Positions 43,481 to 54,223 of a stretch of 64,000 nucleotides of DNA are shown here, piece by piece. The position numbers were made by a program, and so were the translations under genes. The stretch covers positions 15,587,252 through 15,651,251 of the forward strand of contig NC_053490.1 in assembly GCF_905171775.1 (NCBI RefSeq), read 5' to 3'. The notes under the pieces were generated by a model. The model was given only the letters and a program-made list of their open reading frames with translations. It was not told the DNA's origin and did not search any database. Source of the DNA: Rana temporaria (Eukaryota > Chordata > Amphibia > Anura > Ranidae). The first letter of the stretch is position 1. Every line of letters begins with the position of its first letter.

Positions 43481-43825
43481 AGTTGTGGTTCACTCCCGTT
43501 CATGTGACACGCGGTTACAGGCTACGCTGACGTGTTTCGGCTAAGAAGCCTTCATCAAAGACACGTGGCCACTCATTAAAATTAGAAGAAAAGAGGTTTA
43601 ACCTTAAACTACATAGAGGGTTCTTTACTGTAAGAGCGGCAAGAATGTGGAATTCCCTTCCACAGGGTGTGGTCTCAGTGGGGGGCATCGATAGTTTCAG
43701 AAAAAAATATTAGATAAGCACCTGAACGACCACAACATACAGGGATATACAATGTAATACTGACATATAATCACACGCATAGGTTGGACTTTTTTTCAAC
43801 CTCACCTACTATGTAAGGTGCCACC

Positions 43826-44034
43826 TATTGAACATTTTGGGTACCATCATTTTTGAAATGCCATGTTAAGGTTCAACACATTGGATATGTACGATATTTG
43901 CTCTAAATTACCTCATCTCTTGTTATGTACCCGTTATAGGGTGACAACGCTGTCCCTGTCTTGGTCTGCTGTTGTCGCCATCTGGAAAACTGCTCTCAGA
44001 AATACCAGGCAGCCTTCACTAGAGCACATGTATA
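43826..44034. other. Unassigned DNA
   Basis: A short stretch between the LINE end and the next MITE. No gene or repeat recognised. Confidence 0.3.
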
Positions 44035-44761
44035 ACCAGATTTAGGTACGGCGGCGCATCTTTGAGGCGGCGTATCGTATTTACGCTACGCCGCCGTAAG
44101 TGAGGCAAGTGCTGTATTCACAAAGCACTTGCCTCCGAAGTTACGGCCGCGTAGCGTAAATGGAGCCGACGTAAGCGCGCCTAATTCAAATGAGGATGGG
44201 GGCGTGTTTTATGTAAATGTGTGGTGACCCGACGTGATTGACGTTTTTTTTAAAAACGGCGCATGTGCCGTCCGTATACATATCCCAGTGTGCATTGCTC
44301 CCAAGTACGTCGCAAGGACGTATTGGTTTCGACGTGAACGTAAATTACATCCAGCCACATTCACGGACGACTTATGCAAACGACGTAAAATTTTCAAATT
44401 TCGACGCGTGAACGACGGCCATACTTAACATTGGCTACGCCACCTAGGGGGCAGCTTTATCTTTACGCAGCGTATCTCTTACGGAAACGGCATATCCTGC
44501 GACGGGCAAGCGTACGTTCGTGAATCAGCGTATCTAGGCATTTGCATATTATACGCTGAACTCAACAGAAGCCGCACCTAGCGGCCAGCGTAAATATTGC
44601 ACCCTAAGATACGACGGCGTAGGAGACTTACAACGCTCGTATTTTAGCCTAATTTTAGCGTATCTGGTTTCCAGAATACGCTTAAATTTACGACGGCGCA
44701 GATTCAGAGTTACGTCGGCGTATCCATCGATACGCCGGCGTAACTCTCTCTGAATCTGGCT
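44035..44761. mobile_element. Harbinger-type MITE
   Basis: Ends ACCAGATTTAGGTA and CTGAATCTGGC with the interior CACCTAGCGGCCAGC at 44576. The outermost bases are degraded and the 3-bp duplication is not clear. Confidence 0.75.
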
Positions 44762-45053
44762 AGTAAAGATGATGTGGCTGCAAAGAGGCTGGAGCAGATC
44801 AGCAGTATTAAGATGTAACAGTGGATAAGCTTGAGACGAAAACAGAATTTTATTTAACAAAAAAAAAAAAAAATTCAATCGCTTATGATACCAGGAGGAG
44901 CAAACTAAAATGTCATCATCATGTCACATTGGATTAAAAATGTATAAAAACACAGATTTGTTTTCATTAAGAAAAGCTGCTAAAATCACTTACTGTAAAA
45001 GAAATGTACCTTTATATTGATTACCCATATTCCCATCTCTGCAGCAACATTTA
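44762..45053. other. Unassigned AT-rich DNA
   Basis: A poly-A run lies at 44861-44874. No gene or repeat family recognised. Confidence 0.3.
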
Positions 45054-45764
45054 GCCGGATTCAGGTAGAGTGACGTATCTTTGAGCGGGCGTAGTGCAGC
45101 TCATATGCGCTACGCCGACGTAACAGAGAGGCAAGAACAGTATTCACAAAGCACTTGCTCCGTAAGTTGCGGCGTAGCGTAAATGGGTCGGCGTAAGCCC
45201 GCCTAATTCAAAGTAGGCAGGTAGTGGGCGTGTTGTATTAAAATTAATCGTGACCCCATGTAAATGAAGCGCCGAACGAACGGCGCATGAGCGCGCATGC
45301 TCAGAATCACGTCGAATTTACTCCCTAAGATACGCAAGCTCAATGCCTACGACGTGAACGTAACCTACGCTCAGCCTCATTCACGTACGACTTACGAAAA
45401 CGACGTGAAATCCGACGTCCATACCCTACATGACTTAGACCAACTATTTGATGGTTTAACTTTACGCCGGACGTACGCCTTACGTAAACGGCGTAGCTTA
45501 CTGCGACGGGCGCAAGTACGTTCGTGAATCGGCGTATCTAGGTCATTTACATATTCGACGCGTAAATCAATGGAAGCGCCCTTAGCGGCCAGCGTAAATA
45601 TGCGCCCAAGATACGACGGCGTAGGAGACTTACGTCGGTCAGATGGAGCCGAAATTCAGGCGTATCTCCTTGGCAGAATCAAGCGCATAGATATGACGGC
45701 GCATCCGTGGACTTACGCGGCGTATCATTAGATACGTCGGCGTAAGTCTTTGTGAATCCGGGCC
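45054..45764. mobile_element. Harbinger-type MITE
   Basis: Ends GCCGGATTCAGGTAG and GTGAATCCGGGCC. It is more diverged than the others, with CGCCCTTAGCGGCCAGC as core. It is separated by about 15 bp from the next MITE. Confidence 0.75.
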
Positions 45765-45780
45765 ATTATAACTAGATTTA

Positions 45781-46479
45781 TAGCCAGATTCAGATACGCC
45801 AACGTAACTGTGAATCTGCGCCGTCCTAAATTTAAGCGTATTCTGGAAACCAGATACGTTTAAATTAGGCGTAATTTTCAACTTTCATAATTTTAACTTT
45901 CATATCTTAAAGTGTAATTTTTAGGCTGGCCGCTAGGTGGCACTTCCGTTGAGTTCGGCGTAGAATATGTAAATGACCAGATACGCCGATTCACGAACGT
46001 ACATGCGCCCGTCGTAGTAAAGATACGCCGTCTCCGTAAGAGATACGCCGCGTAAAGATAAAGCTGCCCCCTAGATGGCGTAGCCAATGTTAAGTATGGC
46101 CGTCGTTCCCGCGTCGAAATTTGAAAATTTTACGTCGTATGCGTAGGTCGTCCGTGAATGGGGCTGGACGTAATTTACGTTCATGTCGAAAACCAATACG
46201 TCCTTGCGGCGTACTTTGGAGCAATTCACACTGGGATATGTACACGGACGGCGCATGCGCCGTTCGTAAAAAACGTCAATCACGTTGGGTCACCCCCCAT
46301 TAACATAAAACACGCCCCCTCATCCGAATTGGGCGCGCTTACGCCGGCCCCATTACGCTACGCCGCTGTAAGTTAGGAGTCAAGTACTTTGTGAATACAG
46401 TACTTGCCTCTCTGATTTAAGCGTAAATACGATGCGCTACGCCGCCTTAAAGATACACGCCCCCTACCTGAATCTGGCT
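45781..46479. mobile_element. Harbinger-type MITE (TAGCCAGATTC subgroup)
   Basis: Ends TAGCCAGATTCAG and CTGAATCTGGCTA. The interior follows the 3121 copy closely (GCCGTCGTTCCCGCGTCGAA and GGGGCTGGACGTAATTTACG). TATA flanks both sides. Confidence 0.78.
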
Positions 46480-46489
46480 ATAAGAGCTG

Positions 46490-46765
46490 GTTCTCAAATT
46501 TTCAGATGGAAAAAAATCCTATCGGAAATTCCGTTCGTCTGTAGCAATTCCGACGCGCAAAATTCCGACGCATGCTCAAACAATTCGACGCATGCTCGAA
46601 AGCATTGAACTTATTTTTCTCGGCTCGTCGTAGTGTTGTACGTCACCACGTTCTTGGCGGTCAAAAGTTCAGAGAACTTTTGTGTGGGCGTGTGTATGCA
46701 AGTCAAGCTTGAGCGGAATTCCGTCGGAAAAAACGTCCAAGGTTTTTCCGACGGTGTGCAAGTGT
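46490..46765. mobile_element. TCCGAC foldback fragment (family E)
   Basis: GAGCTGGTTCTCAAATTTTC, TTTTTCTCGGCTCGTCGTAG and GTGTGTATGCAAGTCAAGC match the copy at 19095-19500. Both outer ends are missing. Confidence 0.6.
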
Positions 46766-47095
46766 TGCTGTATAAATACAGCAGCTATTCGGCTTCATGC
46801 GCATGGCCATGGAGGGGCTGTTCAGCATGCACAGTGACATTCCTGGGAACAGCCTGTAGAAAATCTGTCCTCTAAACAGTCATCATTCCTTGGAATTATA
46901 TGTTTATTCAGTCCAAATTAAATTCTTCATATTAACTCCAAATTCCAAAATGTAACTTCAGCTAATCAGGCCAAATGATGCGAGGGCAATGCTAAACCCG
47001 ACCAGCAGGGGCGCTGCGACTTCATTTCTGTTCTTTGGTGTTGCTGGGGCTGAAAGACAAAATGTATAACAAAATAAAAAACTGAGAAATGGAAA
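46766..47095. other. Unassigned DNA
   Basis: No gene or repeat recognised. It includes CAGCAGGGGCGCTGCGAC at 47002 and ordinary AT-rich sequence. Confidence 0.3.
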
Positions 47096-47411
47096 TATAT
47101 ATACAGACAGGGGCAGCGCATCTCCCTTGGATCATGGTAAAGAGCCTATGACGTAGGCTCTTTACACTGTGATCAGGTGTGATTGGACACAGGTGATCAC
47201 ATGGTAAACAGGAAATGCTGGTTATCAGCATTCCTCTCCTCACACTGACAGTTCCTCAGTGGGGAGATCTGCACTGACAATCTGGGCACTGATCATCAGT
47301 GTCCTGATGAACAGTGCAGCCCCAATACTGCCCACTAGTGCTGCCAATCAGTGCCAACTATCAGTGCTACCAATAAGTGCCCATCAGTGTTTCTTCATCA
47401 GTGGTGCCCAT

Positions 47412-47738
47412 ACCGCCCAACTTTTCAACTTCAGAATGAGGGACAAATGAGCATACCCCCCAAATGAAGTTGTTGAGCGGGGGGGGCCGCGGATCAAAGT
47501 TGTTGAGCGGGGGGGGGGGGCCGCAGATCAAAGTTGTTCAGCGGGGTGGGAATTTCGTGGATCAGAGTTGTTGAGCGGGGGGGGGGGTAGTCGGGACCGC
47601 GGGATTTAGCGCGAATCAAGGGACAGCGGGATTTAGCGTGAATCAAGGTAATTGCGGGGGGGGGGGGAAATATTGGGACAATAGCACTGCTCGCGGGGCA
47701 TTCCGGCAAAATCCGGGAAGGTTCAAAGGTATGGGTGC
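47412..47738. mobile_element. CCGCCCAACTTTT element with G-rich repeats, nested in the array
   Basis: It interrupts GTGCCCATAC...GGTATGGGTGCCCATCAG. Inside are four units of AAAGTTGTTGAGCGG followed by 7-12 G and CCGCGGATC. Other G-runs are at 47654-47667. The right half has CGGGATTTAGCGTGAATCAAG repeated twice. Confidence 0.55.
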
Positions 47739-47794
47739 CCATCAGTGCCTCCTCATCAGTGCCCACCAGTGTTGCCAATCGGTGCCTACTATCA

Positions 47795-48175
47795 GCCTGG
47801 GCTCACACTTGTGCGAACACAGACATTGTATGTGATTCGCACCCGCACTGCCTTGCCGACCGCATTCGATGTCTGTGCAATGCGAGTTCTGCCGTACAGT
47901 TGTTTGGCTGAACTCGCATTGTATTTGCAGGAAAATAGTGCAGGGACCTTTTCCCGCGCTGGAATCGGATCGCGTGGGTGATTTCACCCATGCAATATAA
48001 TTCCTGTGTGAGTTCACAGTGCAATCTGTGAACCGATCTGGGGGTGTCATTAACATGTATTGACACCCACAGCAGAGGGCAGAGGGCAGTGTGAACTACC
48101 TGGGGGAGAAATGCGAGGCGCAAACCGGCGCTGGGATTGCACTGGTTTCCGCATCGCTACAGTGTGAATCTAGGC
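47795..48175. mobile_element. Short Harbinger-like element in the array
   Basis: Ends GCCTGGGCTCACACTTG and CAGTGTGAATCTAGGC are inverted and flanked by TCA at 47792-47794 and 48176-48178. The interior has TGCGAGTTCTGCCG-type blocks. 381 bp, non-coding. Confidence 0.75.
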
Positions 48176-48188
48176 TCAGCGTCCAAAA

Positions 48189-48960
48189 GTGTTGCATATC
48201 AGTGCCTCCTCATTAGTGCCCATCAGTGTTGCATATCAGTGCTGCCCATCAGTGTTGCATATCAGTGCTGCCCATCAGTGTTGCATATCAGTGCTGCCCA
48301 TCAGTGTTGCATATCAGTGCTGCCCATCAGTGTTGCATATCAGTGCTGCCCATCAGTGTTGCATATCAGTGCTGCCCATCAGTGTTGCATATCAGTGCTG
48401 CCCATCAGTGCCAACTCATCCGTGCCCAGTGCCAACTCATCCGTGCCCATCAGTGCCAACTCATCCGTGCCCATCAGTGCCAACTCATCCGTGCCCATCA
48501 GTGCCAACTCATCCGTGCCCATCAGTGCCAACTCATCCGTGCCCATCAGTGCCAACTCATCCGTGCCCATCAGTGCCAACTCATCCGTGCCCATCAGTGC
48601 TAACCCATCAGTGCCCATCAGTGCTAACCCATCAGTGCCCATCAGTGCTGCCCATCAGTGCCAACTCATCCGTGCCCATCCGTGCCAAATCAGTGCCCAT
48701 CCGTGCCAAATCAGTGCCCATCCGTGCCAAATCAGTGCCTATCCATGCCAAATCAGTGCCCATCCGTGCCAAATCAGTGCCCATCCGTGCCAAATCATCA
48801 GTGCCCAGTGTTGCATATCAGTGCCAACTCATCTGTGCCCATCAGTGCCAACTCATCAGTGCCCATCAGTGTTGCATATCAATGCCTCCTCATCAGTGAC
48901 AACCTATCAGTGCAGCCTTTTAGTGCCTGTCAGTGCAGCCTCATCAGCGCACATCAGTGA
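48189..48960. repeat. CATCAGTGCC satellite-like array with higher-order blocks
   Basis: Three blocks are visible: TGTTGCATATCAGTGCTGCCCATCAG (~26-27 bp, about eight copies, 48189-48412), GCCAACTCATCCGTGCCCATCA (24 bp, about nine copies, 48412-48600) and GCCAAATCAGTGCCCATCC (21 bp, about seven copies, 48677-48800). All derive from a shorter CATCAGTG motif. The 282-residue ORF spanning it is an artefact. Confidence 0.9.
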
Positions 48961-49174
48961 AAGAGAAAAATTTCTTATTTACTAAATTTTATTTTGTTTT
49001 TCGGTTTGTTTAGCAAAAACAAAACAGCTGTAATTAATTACTACCAAAATAAATCTCTATCTGTCTATAAAATAATAATAATTAAAAATTGTCATTTAAA
49101 GTGTGACAGCACTGAAAGCTGGAAATTAGCCTGGGCAGGAAGGGGGTAAAAGTGCCCAGTAGGCAAGTGGTTAA

Positions 49175-49478
49175 ATCAGCCTTTTTGGGATCGATGGTCA
49201 TTTTGGATGGCCTGGGTATAGTACATGGGTGTTGCTAGAATTATACAAGACCCGGGGTACCTTTTGGGCACCCGGACTGGAGCAGTAACGCGGCGCGCAC
49301 AGCGAACATTGGGTGTTGGCCGAACTGCGGCCGGCGAACGGGCTTAAAGGAGTACGGTTTAATGAATCAAACCTTTGTGAACGCATAAGATGGGCTTTGA
49401 TTGCTGCGCCACAAGAAATAGTCTCACAGATACGCACACACATCAGCACTATCGTTTTTAAAAATGAAACGTTACCAT
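49175..49478. other. Unassigned DNA
   Basis: Ordinary composition with a GC-rich part at 49283-49345. No gene or repeat recognised. Confidence 0.3.
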
Positions 49479-49485
49479 TACATTA

Positions 49486-50537
49486 GACATGTGCAATTCG
49501 TTAAGTTTCTAATTCGTTAACGAAAATTCGGAAATTCGTTAATTTCGAATTTTCGTTTTCACAAATTTTTTATTTCCGAATTTTCGGATTTCCGAAAATT
49601 TTGAATTTCCGGATTTCCAAATTTTCGTATTTCCGAATTTCGGACATTCGGACTTTCGGAAATACGAAATTTTTTCGTTTTTTTTTTATTTTAAAAATCC
49701 AGAATTTTTTAAATTCTAGAAATTTCGAATTTAATTTTTTTTTTTAATTTTAGAATTTTTCATTTTCGATTTTCAAAATTTAGAATTTTTCATTTTCAAT
49801 TTCGAATTTTCGCATTTTTCAATTTTGAATTTTTCACATTTTTGAATTTCGTATTTCCGAATTTTTGAATTTCCGAATTTTCGTATTTCCGGAAATTTTT
49901 CGTTTTTTTAATTTCAGAAATTTCGAAAAAAAAAATTTATTTTCGAATTTTTCAATTTTAGAAATTTCGAATTTTCAAAATTTTTACTTTAAGAATTTTG
50001 TCAACGATTTTTTGATTTTAGAAATTTCGAATTTTCGAATTCCGAATTTTCTAATTTTCGAAATTTCAAATTTTCAATTTTCTAATTTTCCAAAATTTTC
50101 ATTTTCGAAATTTCAAATTTTTCATTTTCGAAAATGAAAAATTCGAAAATTAAAAGAATTTAAAATTCGAAAACTAAAAAAAAAAAAAAAAAAACTGAAT
50201 TTTCGAAATTGTGAAATTTTTGAAATTGTGGAATTTTCGATTTTTATAATTTTCGAATTTTAGAAATTCCGAATTAAACAATTTTCGTACTTCCGAAATT
50301 TTCAGAATTTTTTTAATTTCCGAAGAAAAAAAAAATTCATTTTCGTTTCATTTTTTTTCCGGAAATTTCATTTTTTCCGTTTTATTAGTTTTTTGCTTTT
50401 TCGGAAATCCGAAAATTCGGAATTCCGAAAAAAAAGGAATTTTTTTTTTTAGATTTTCCCGAATTTACGAAAAAAAAACAAAAAAAAACGAAAATAACAT
50501 AAATGAAAAAAACTTTTTTTTTGGCAGTGCACACGTC
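49486..50537. mobile_element. GACATGTGCA-terminated TTTCG-rich element, copy 2
   Basis: Ends GACATGTGCA and TGCACACGTC are flanked by a perfect 7-bp direct repeat TACATTA (49479-49485 and 50538-50544). The interior is almost wholly AATTTTCGAAATT-like DNA: A/T runs broken by CG at intervals of 6-15 bp. Both strands have the same character. No coding region. Confidence 0.65.
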
Positions 50538-50703
50538 TACATTACATGGGATTTTATGTGCACTGAAAATAAAATAGAAAGCCAACTCTTTGCCTGAGCC
50601 TACCTTAAAGAAGACCTTCATTACAATAGTCAGGGACTGATTAGCAACCGGCAACTGTGGAGACAATGAACACTTTGGTCAGAAATGTGTATTGTACAAT
50701 ATA

Positions 50704-52133
50704 GGGCCAGATTCACACCGCCGTCGTATCTCTGAGATATGATTGTCGTATCTATGCGCCTGATTCATAGATTCAGGTAGGCTAGATTCAGGTAGGGCTG
50801 CGCACTCTTACGGAGGCGCAGCGTACCGTTTTAACGTTACGCCTCCGTAAATGACTTGCGCTACGCTTCATTCACGAAGCAGTAGCTCCGTAATTTGCGC
50901 GTGCGCTCCGTAAAACTGGCCGGCGTAAGCGCGCGTAATTTAAATGATCCCATAGGCGTGGATCATTTAAATTAGGCGCGTTCCCGCGCCGAACGTAGTA
51001 CGCATGCTCCGTCGGGAAACTTTCCCGGCGTGCATTGAGGTAAATGACGTCGCAAGGACATCATTTGCTTCAACGTGAACGTAAATGGCGTCCAGTGCCA
51101 TTCACGATTCACTTGCGCAAACAACGTAATTTTCAAAATTCGCGACGCGGGAACGACGGGTATACTTAGCATTGGCTGCTCCTGCTAATAGTATGAGCAG
51201 CCTTACGCAGAAACCGACGAACGCAAACGACGTAAAATGCGAACGCCGGGCGCGCGTACGGTTGTGAATCGGCGTGAGTATGCAATTTGCATACTCTACG
51301 CTGACCACTACGGGAACGCCACCTAGCGGCCAGCGTAAGAATGCAGCCTACGATACGACGGCATAAGAGCCTTATGCCAGTCATATCTTAGGCTGCAGTC
51401 GGCGTATCGAGCTTTCTGAATACAGAAAAGTCGATACGCAGCATAATTGCTAATTTGCGCCGGCGTATCTATGGATACGCAGGCGTAATTGCTACCTGAA
51501 TCTAGCCCAGGTTACGCATAGATAGCCCTAAGATCCGACAGGTGTAAGTAACTTACACCGTCGGATCTTAGGCTGCAATTCCAGGCCGGCCAATAGGTGG
51601 CGATTCCATTGCGGTCGGCGTAGAATATGCAAATGACTAGTTACGCCGATTCACGAACGTCCGCTTTGCCCGTCGCTGTAAATTTACGTCGTTTCCGTAG
51701 AGATACGCCGCGTAAAACTAAAGCTGCCCTCTAGGTGGTCTAGCCAATGTTAAGTATGGCCGTCGTTCCCGCGTCGAAATTTGAAATTTCACGTCGTTTG
51801 CGCAAGTCGTCCGTGAATGGCGCTGGACGCCATTTACGTTCACGTCGAAGCCAATGACGTCCTTGCGACGTCATTTAGCACAATGCACGTCGGGAAATTT
51901 TAGGGACGGAGCATGCGCAGTACGTTCGGCGCGGGAACGCGCCTAATTTAAATGGTCCCCGCCCCATTTGAATTAGGCGGGCTTGAGCCGGGCGGATTTA
52001 CGCTACGCCGCCGCAAGTTTACAGGCAAGTGCTTTGTGAATCAAGCACTTGCACTGAAAACTTGCTGCGGTGTAACGTAAATGTAATACGTCACGCCGCG
52101 GCAGCGTAGGGCGATTCTACGTGAATCTGGCCC
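50704..52133. mobile_element. Harbinger-type MITE, outer, with a nested sibling
   Basis: Ends GGGCCAGATTCACA and GTGAATCTGGCCC are flanked by ATA at 50701-50703 and 52134-52136. Only about 75 bp of the left side precedes the nested MITE; the rest continues at 51509. The nested copy belongs to the same broad family. Confidence 0.82.
50780..51508. mobile_element. Harbinger-type MITE nested in another
   Basis: Ends GGCTAGATTCAGGTAG and CTACCTGAATCTAGCCC. The interior is closest to the 13044-13711 copy (GATCCCATAGGCGTGGATCA and CACCTAGCGGCCAGCG). AGG follows the right end; an AGG also precedes the left end but 2 bp away. Confidence 0.8.
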
Positions 52134-52906
52134 ATAGTGTCTGTTAACCAGACTCCTGCAGTGGTTATACCGGCACCTTCCGGCATCATCCAGGTATGAA
52201 CATTTTCAGTTGGCGATTCCCTCTATTGCAGAAGTGATTTGGGTGGTCAGCTTCTTGACCACTTCTGTGGGTAGTGGAAGGGGGTCCCACCCCCCCCCCC
52301 CACCCCCACCGCTGGCCCCTTTCAAGGGAGGCCCGGAGTGAAGAGGAGCAAAGTGGATGGTAATGCAGGGCTGGTCATGACCCTGTGACTGGTAACCAGG
52401 GAAAGGTATTGTTGGCCAGAGAAGGGGTGGACCGGAGGAAGTTTTCCTGCAAGGGGGCGGAGTGGTATAAAAGGGGGAGGCGGGGCCGACACGTGGCAGT
52501 CAGCAAGAGAACGAGGAAGGAGGCAGTTTTCCCACCCACCCTGCCTGTGTTTCTGTTGTGCGTCTTCTTTCTTTTTCAGGTCGTCATAGCAGTGATAGCG
52601 GCGGTGTCCTTTGGTCTTTGATGGCGGAAGAGAACAGTTTGGATGGAAGTGGTGGGGGGTCCAGCGGTGATATGGGCCCCTCTGGGGTATTCCAGTGGAA
52701 CGGTGTCCGCCGGAATACGGTTATTGGTTGCACTGTGGGTAATGGGGTGTCTCCGAGCTGTTTCGGCTGGAGGCCTGGTATGGAAAAAGGTCCCGCAGTG
52801 TGGTGGTGGTGGTATGGTTAAGTGTTGGGGGGTACCGTCAAAGACCAACAGGCTGTGGGTGTGTTATAATATTGCCGTTAAATGTTGTAAAATTTAAATA
52901 TTTATT
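52134..52906. other. Unassigned DNA with a promoter-like block
   Basis: GTGGTATAAAAGGGGGAGG at 52462-52480 is a good TATA-type core promoter. After family B, TTAATAAAAAGG at 53851 is a polyadenylation-like signal. This could be a further LTR interrupted by family B, but I cannot fix its ends. ORFs at 52385-52897 have no recognised domain. Confidence 0.35.
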
Positions 52907-52909
52907 TAA

Positions 52910-53827
52910 CGCCCACTGCACGACTATTTACGTCCGCAAAATGGCACGGACAGGCAGATTGCCTTCTAGCGGGTGGGGGGTCCGATCGGGGGCCCCCTAC
53001 ACCGCTGCGGGCGGATTCCCGCGGGGAGCGATCCGGGATGACGGCGCGGCTATTTGTAAACACAGCTTCCCCCTTCTTCACTGTGGCGGCGTATCGATCG
53101 AGTGATCCCTTTTATAGGGAGACTCGATCGATGACATCAGTCCTACAGCCACACCCCCCTACAGTTGTAAACACACACTAGGTGAACCCTAACTCCTACA
53201 GCGCCCCCTGTGGTTAACTCCCAAACTGCAACTGTCATTTTCACAATAAACAATGCAATTTAAATGCATTTTTTGCTGTGAAAATGACAATGGTCCCAAA
53301 AATGTGTCAAAATTGTCCGAAGTGTCCGCCATAATGTCGCAGTCACGTAAAAAAAAAAAAAAAAAAAAAAAAATCGCTGATCGCTACCATTAGTAGTAAA
53401 AAAAAATAATTAATAAAAATGCAAAAAAACTATCCCCTATTTTGTAAACGCTATAAATTTTGCGCAAACCAATCGATAAACACTTATTGCGATTTTTTTT
53501 ACCAAAAATAGGTAGAAGAATACGTATCGGCCTAAACTGAGGAAAAAAAACATTTATATATATTTTTGGGGGATATTTATTATAGCACAAAGTAAAAAAT
53601 ATATTTCAAAATTGGCGCTCTATTTTTGTTTATAGCGCAAAAAATAAAAACCGCAGAGGTAATCAAATACCACCAAAAGAAAGCTCTATTTGTGGGGAAA
53701 AAAGGACGCCAATTTTGTTTGGGAGCCACGTCGCACGACCGCACAATTGTCTGTTAAAGCGACGCAGTGCCAAATTGTAAAAACGCCTTTGGGCATTTAG
53801 CAGCATATTGGTCCGGGGCTTAAGTGG
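52910..53827 (-). mobile_element. Family B TTAA element, near full length
   Basis: TTAA at 52906-52909 and 53828-53831. The A/T-rich half has a long A-run at 53347-53373. The GC-rich end is shortened (CGCGGCTATTTGTAAACACAG), so about 60 bp are missing compared with the 15076 copy. Confidence 0.82.
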
Positions 53828-53831
53828 TTAA

Positions 53832-54223
53832 ATAATTAATTGGTATTTGGTTAATAAAAAGGCTGCTATGGCCAGTTTTACTCCAAACTCAGGTGTCGTC
53901 TCTTTTACTGGGGGGGGGGGGGGATTGGGGGTAGGGGAATGAGGTGAAATGGGTCAGTAGGGGTTTATCCAGCCTACAGGGGTCATGGGCTCTGCCATCT
54001 CGATTGGCGGCGATGGCTGCGCAGAACAGAGAGAGGAGGAGCTGACGTTGTTCCACCCACTGTATGTCGTGACTTCTGGTTCTGCTTCTTTGTTTACCTG
54101 GCCGTTAGCGGCCAGGAAAGTAGCCGATCGGACCGATCTGCGTCTGATCGTCTGCATTGGAGGCTAGAGAAGATATTGGGGGTCTAATAGACCCCAGATC
54201 TCTCCATAAAGCGGACCTGTCAT
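53832..54223. other. Unassigned DNA
   Basis: G-run at 53911-53923. GCGGCCAGGAAAGTAGCC and ordinary sequence follow. No gene or repeat family is certain. Confidence 0.3.

Larger units (their letters stand above)
41185..43560. mobile_element. Unclassified retroelement-like insertion in the LINE, split by family B
   Basis: The left part (41185-41738) has a TATA-type CCTATAAAAGC at about 41349 preceded by GC-rich TGACGTCATGTAACGTCGCG, like a promoter. The right part (42720-43560) has an AATAAA at about 43002, two ~185-bp direct repeats and an inverted GATGAAG-N-GAAACACGTC motif at its end. No reading frame for a polymerase is seen. Confidence 0.45.
39035..43760 (+). pseudogene. LINE reverse transcriptase C-terminal region, broken
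   Basis: Non-LTR reverse transcriptases copy their RNA at the nicked target. Piece 1 reads IFADNTKLSRAI, where the family has FADD, so the second catalytic Asp is Asn; one stop follows after DLNK. Next come FNVEKCKIMHLGG and EKDLGVLVD. Piece 2 continues with DRLSNGMQCQAAANKANR, LYNTLVRPHLEY, VQFWAP, ERVQRRATKLI, SYEERL and LEKRHLRGDMI. Piece 3 has EEKRFNLK, FFTVRAARMWNSLPQGVV. These are hallmarks of the CR1/L2 clade. Insertions, a stop and the D-to-N change make it inactive. Confidence 0.85.
39024..43825 (+). mobile_element. CR1/L2-type LINE, 3' part, split by two large insertions
   Basis: Three pieces of one reverse-transcriptase-end reading remain: 39024-39284, 40761-41184 and about 43560-43825. 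They fit together in order. The 3' end carries the WNSLP-type motif and continues to about 43825. Insertions are a hAT-like element (39285-40760) and a retroelement-like block (41185-43560). Confidence 0.8.
47096..49170 (-). mobile_element. Satellite-bearing TTAA element (family B relative) with two nested insertions
   Basis: The right end (49100-49174) is family B-like: ACAGCACTGAAAGCTGGAAATT, then AGTAGGCAAGTGG and TTAA. Leftward lies an A/T-rich part (48965-49090), then a long array of CATCAGTG units, then GTGATCAGGTGTGATTGGAC near 47170. The left terminus is uncertain. Insertions are at about 47412-47738 and 47795-48175. Confidence 0.6.

Noticed and set aside
48137..48985. 282-codon ORF of repeating SVPISAN type
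   Set aside because: It spans the CATCAGTG satellite, where all three plus frames stay open. Open frames follow from the repeat, not from selection.
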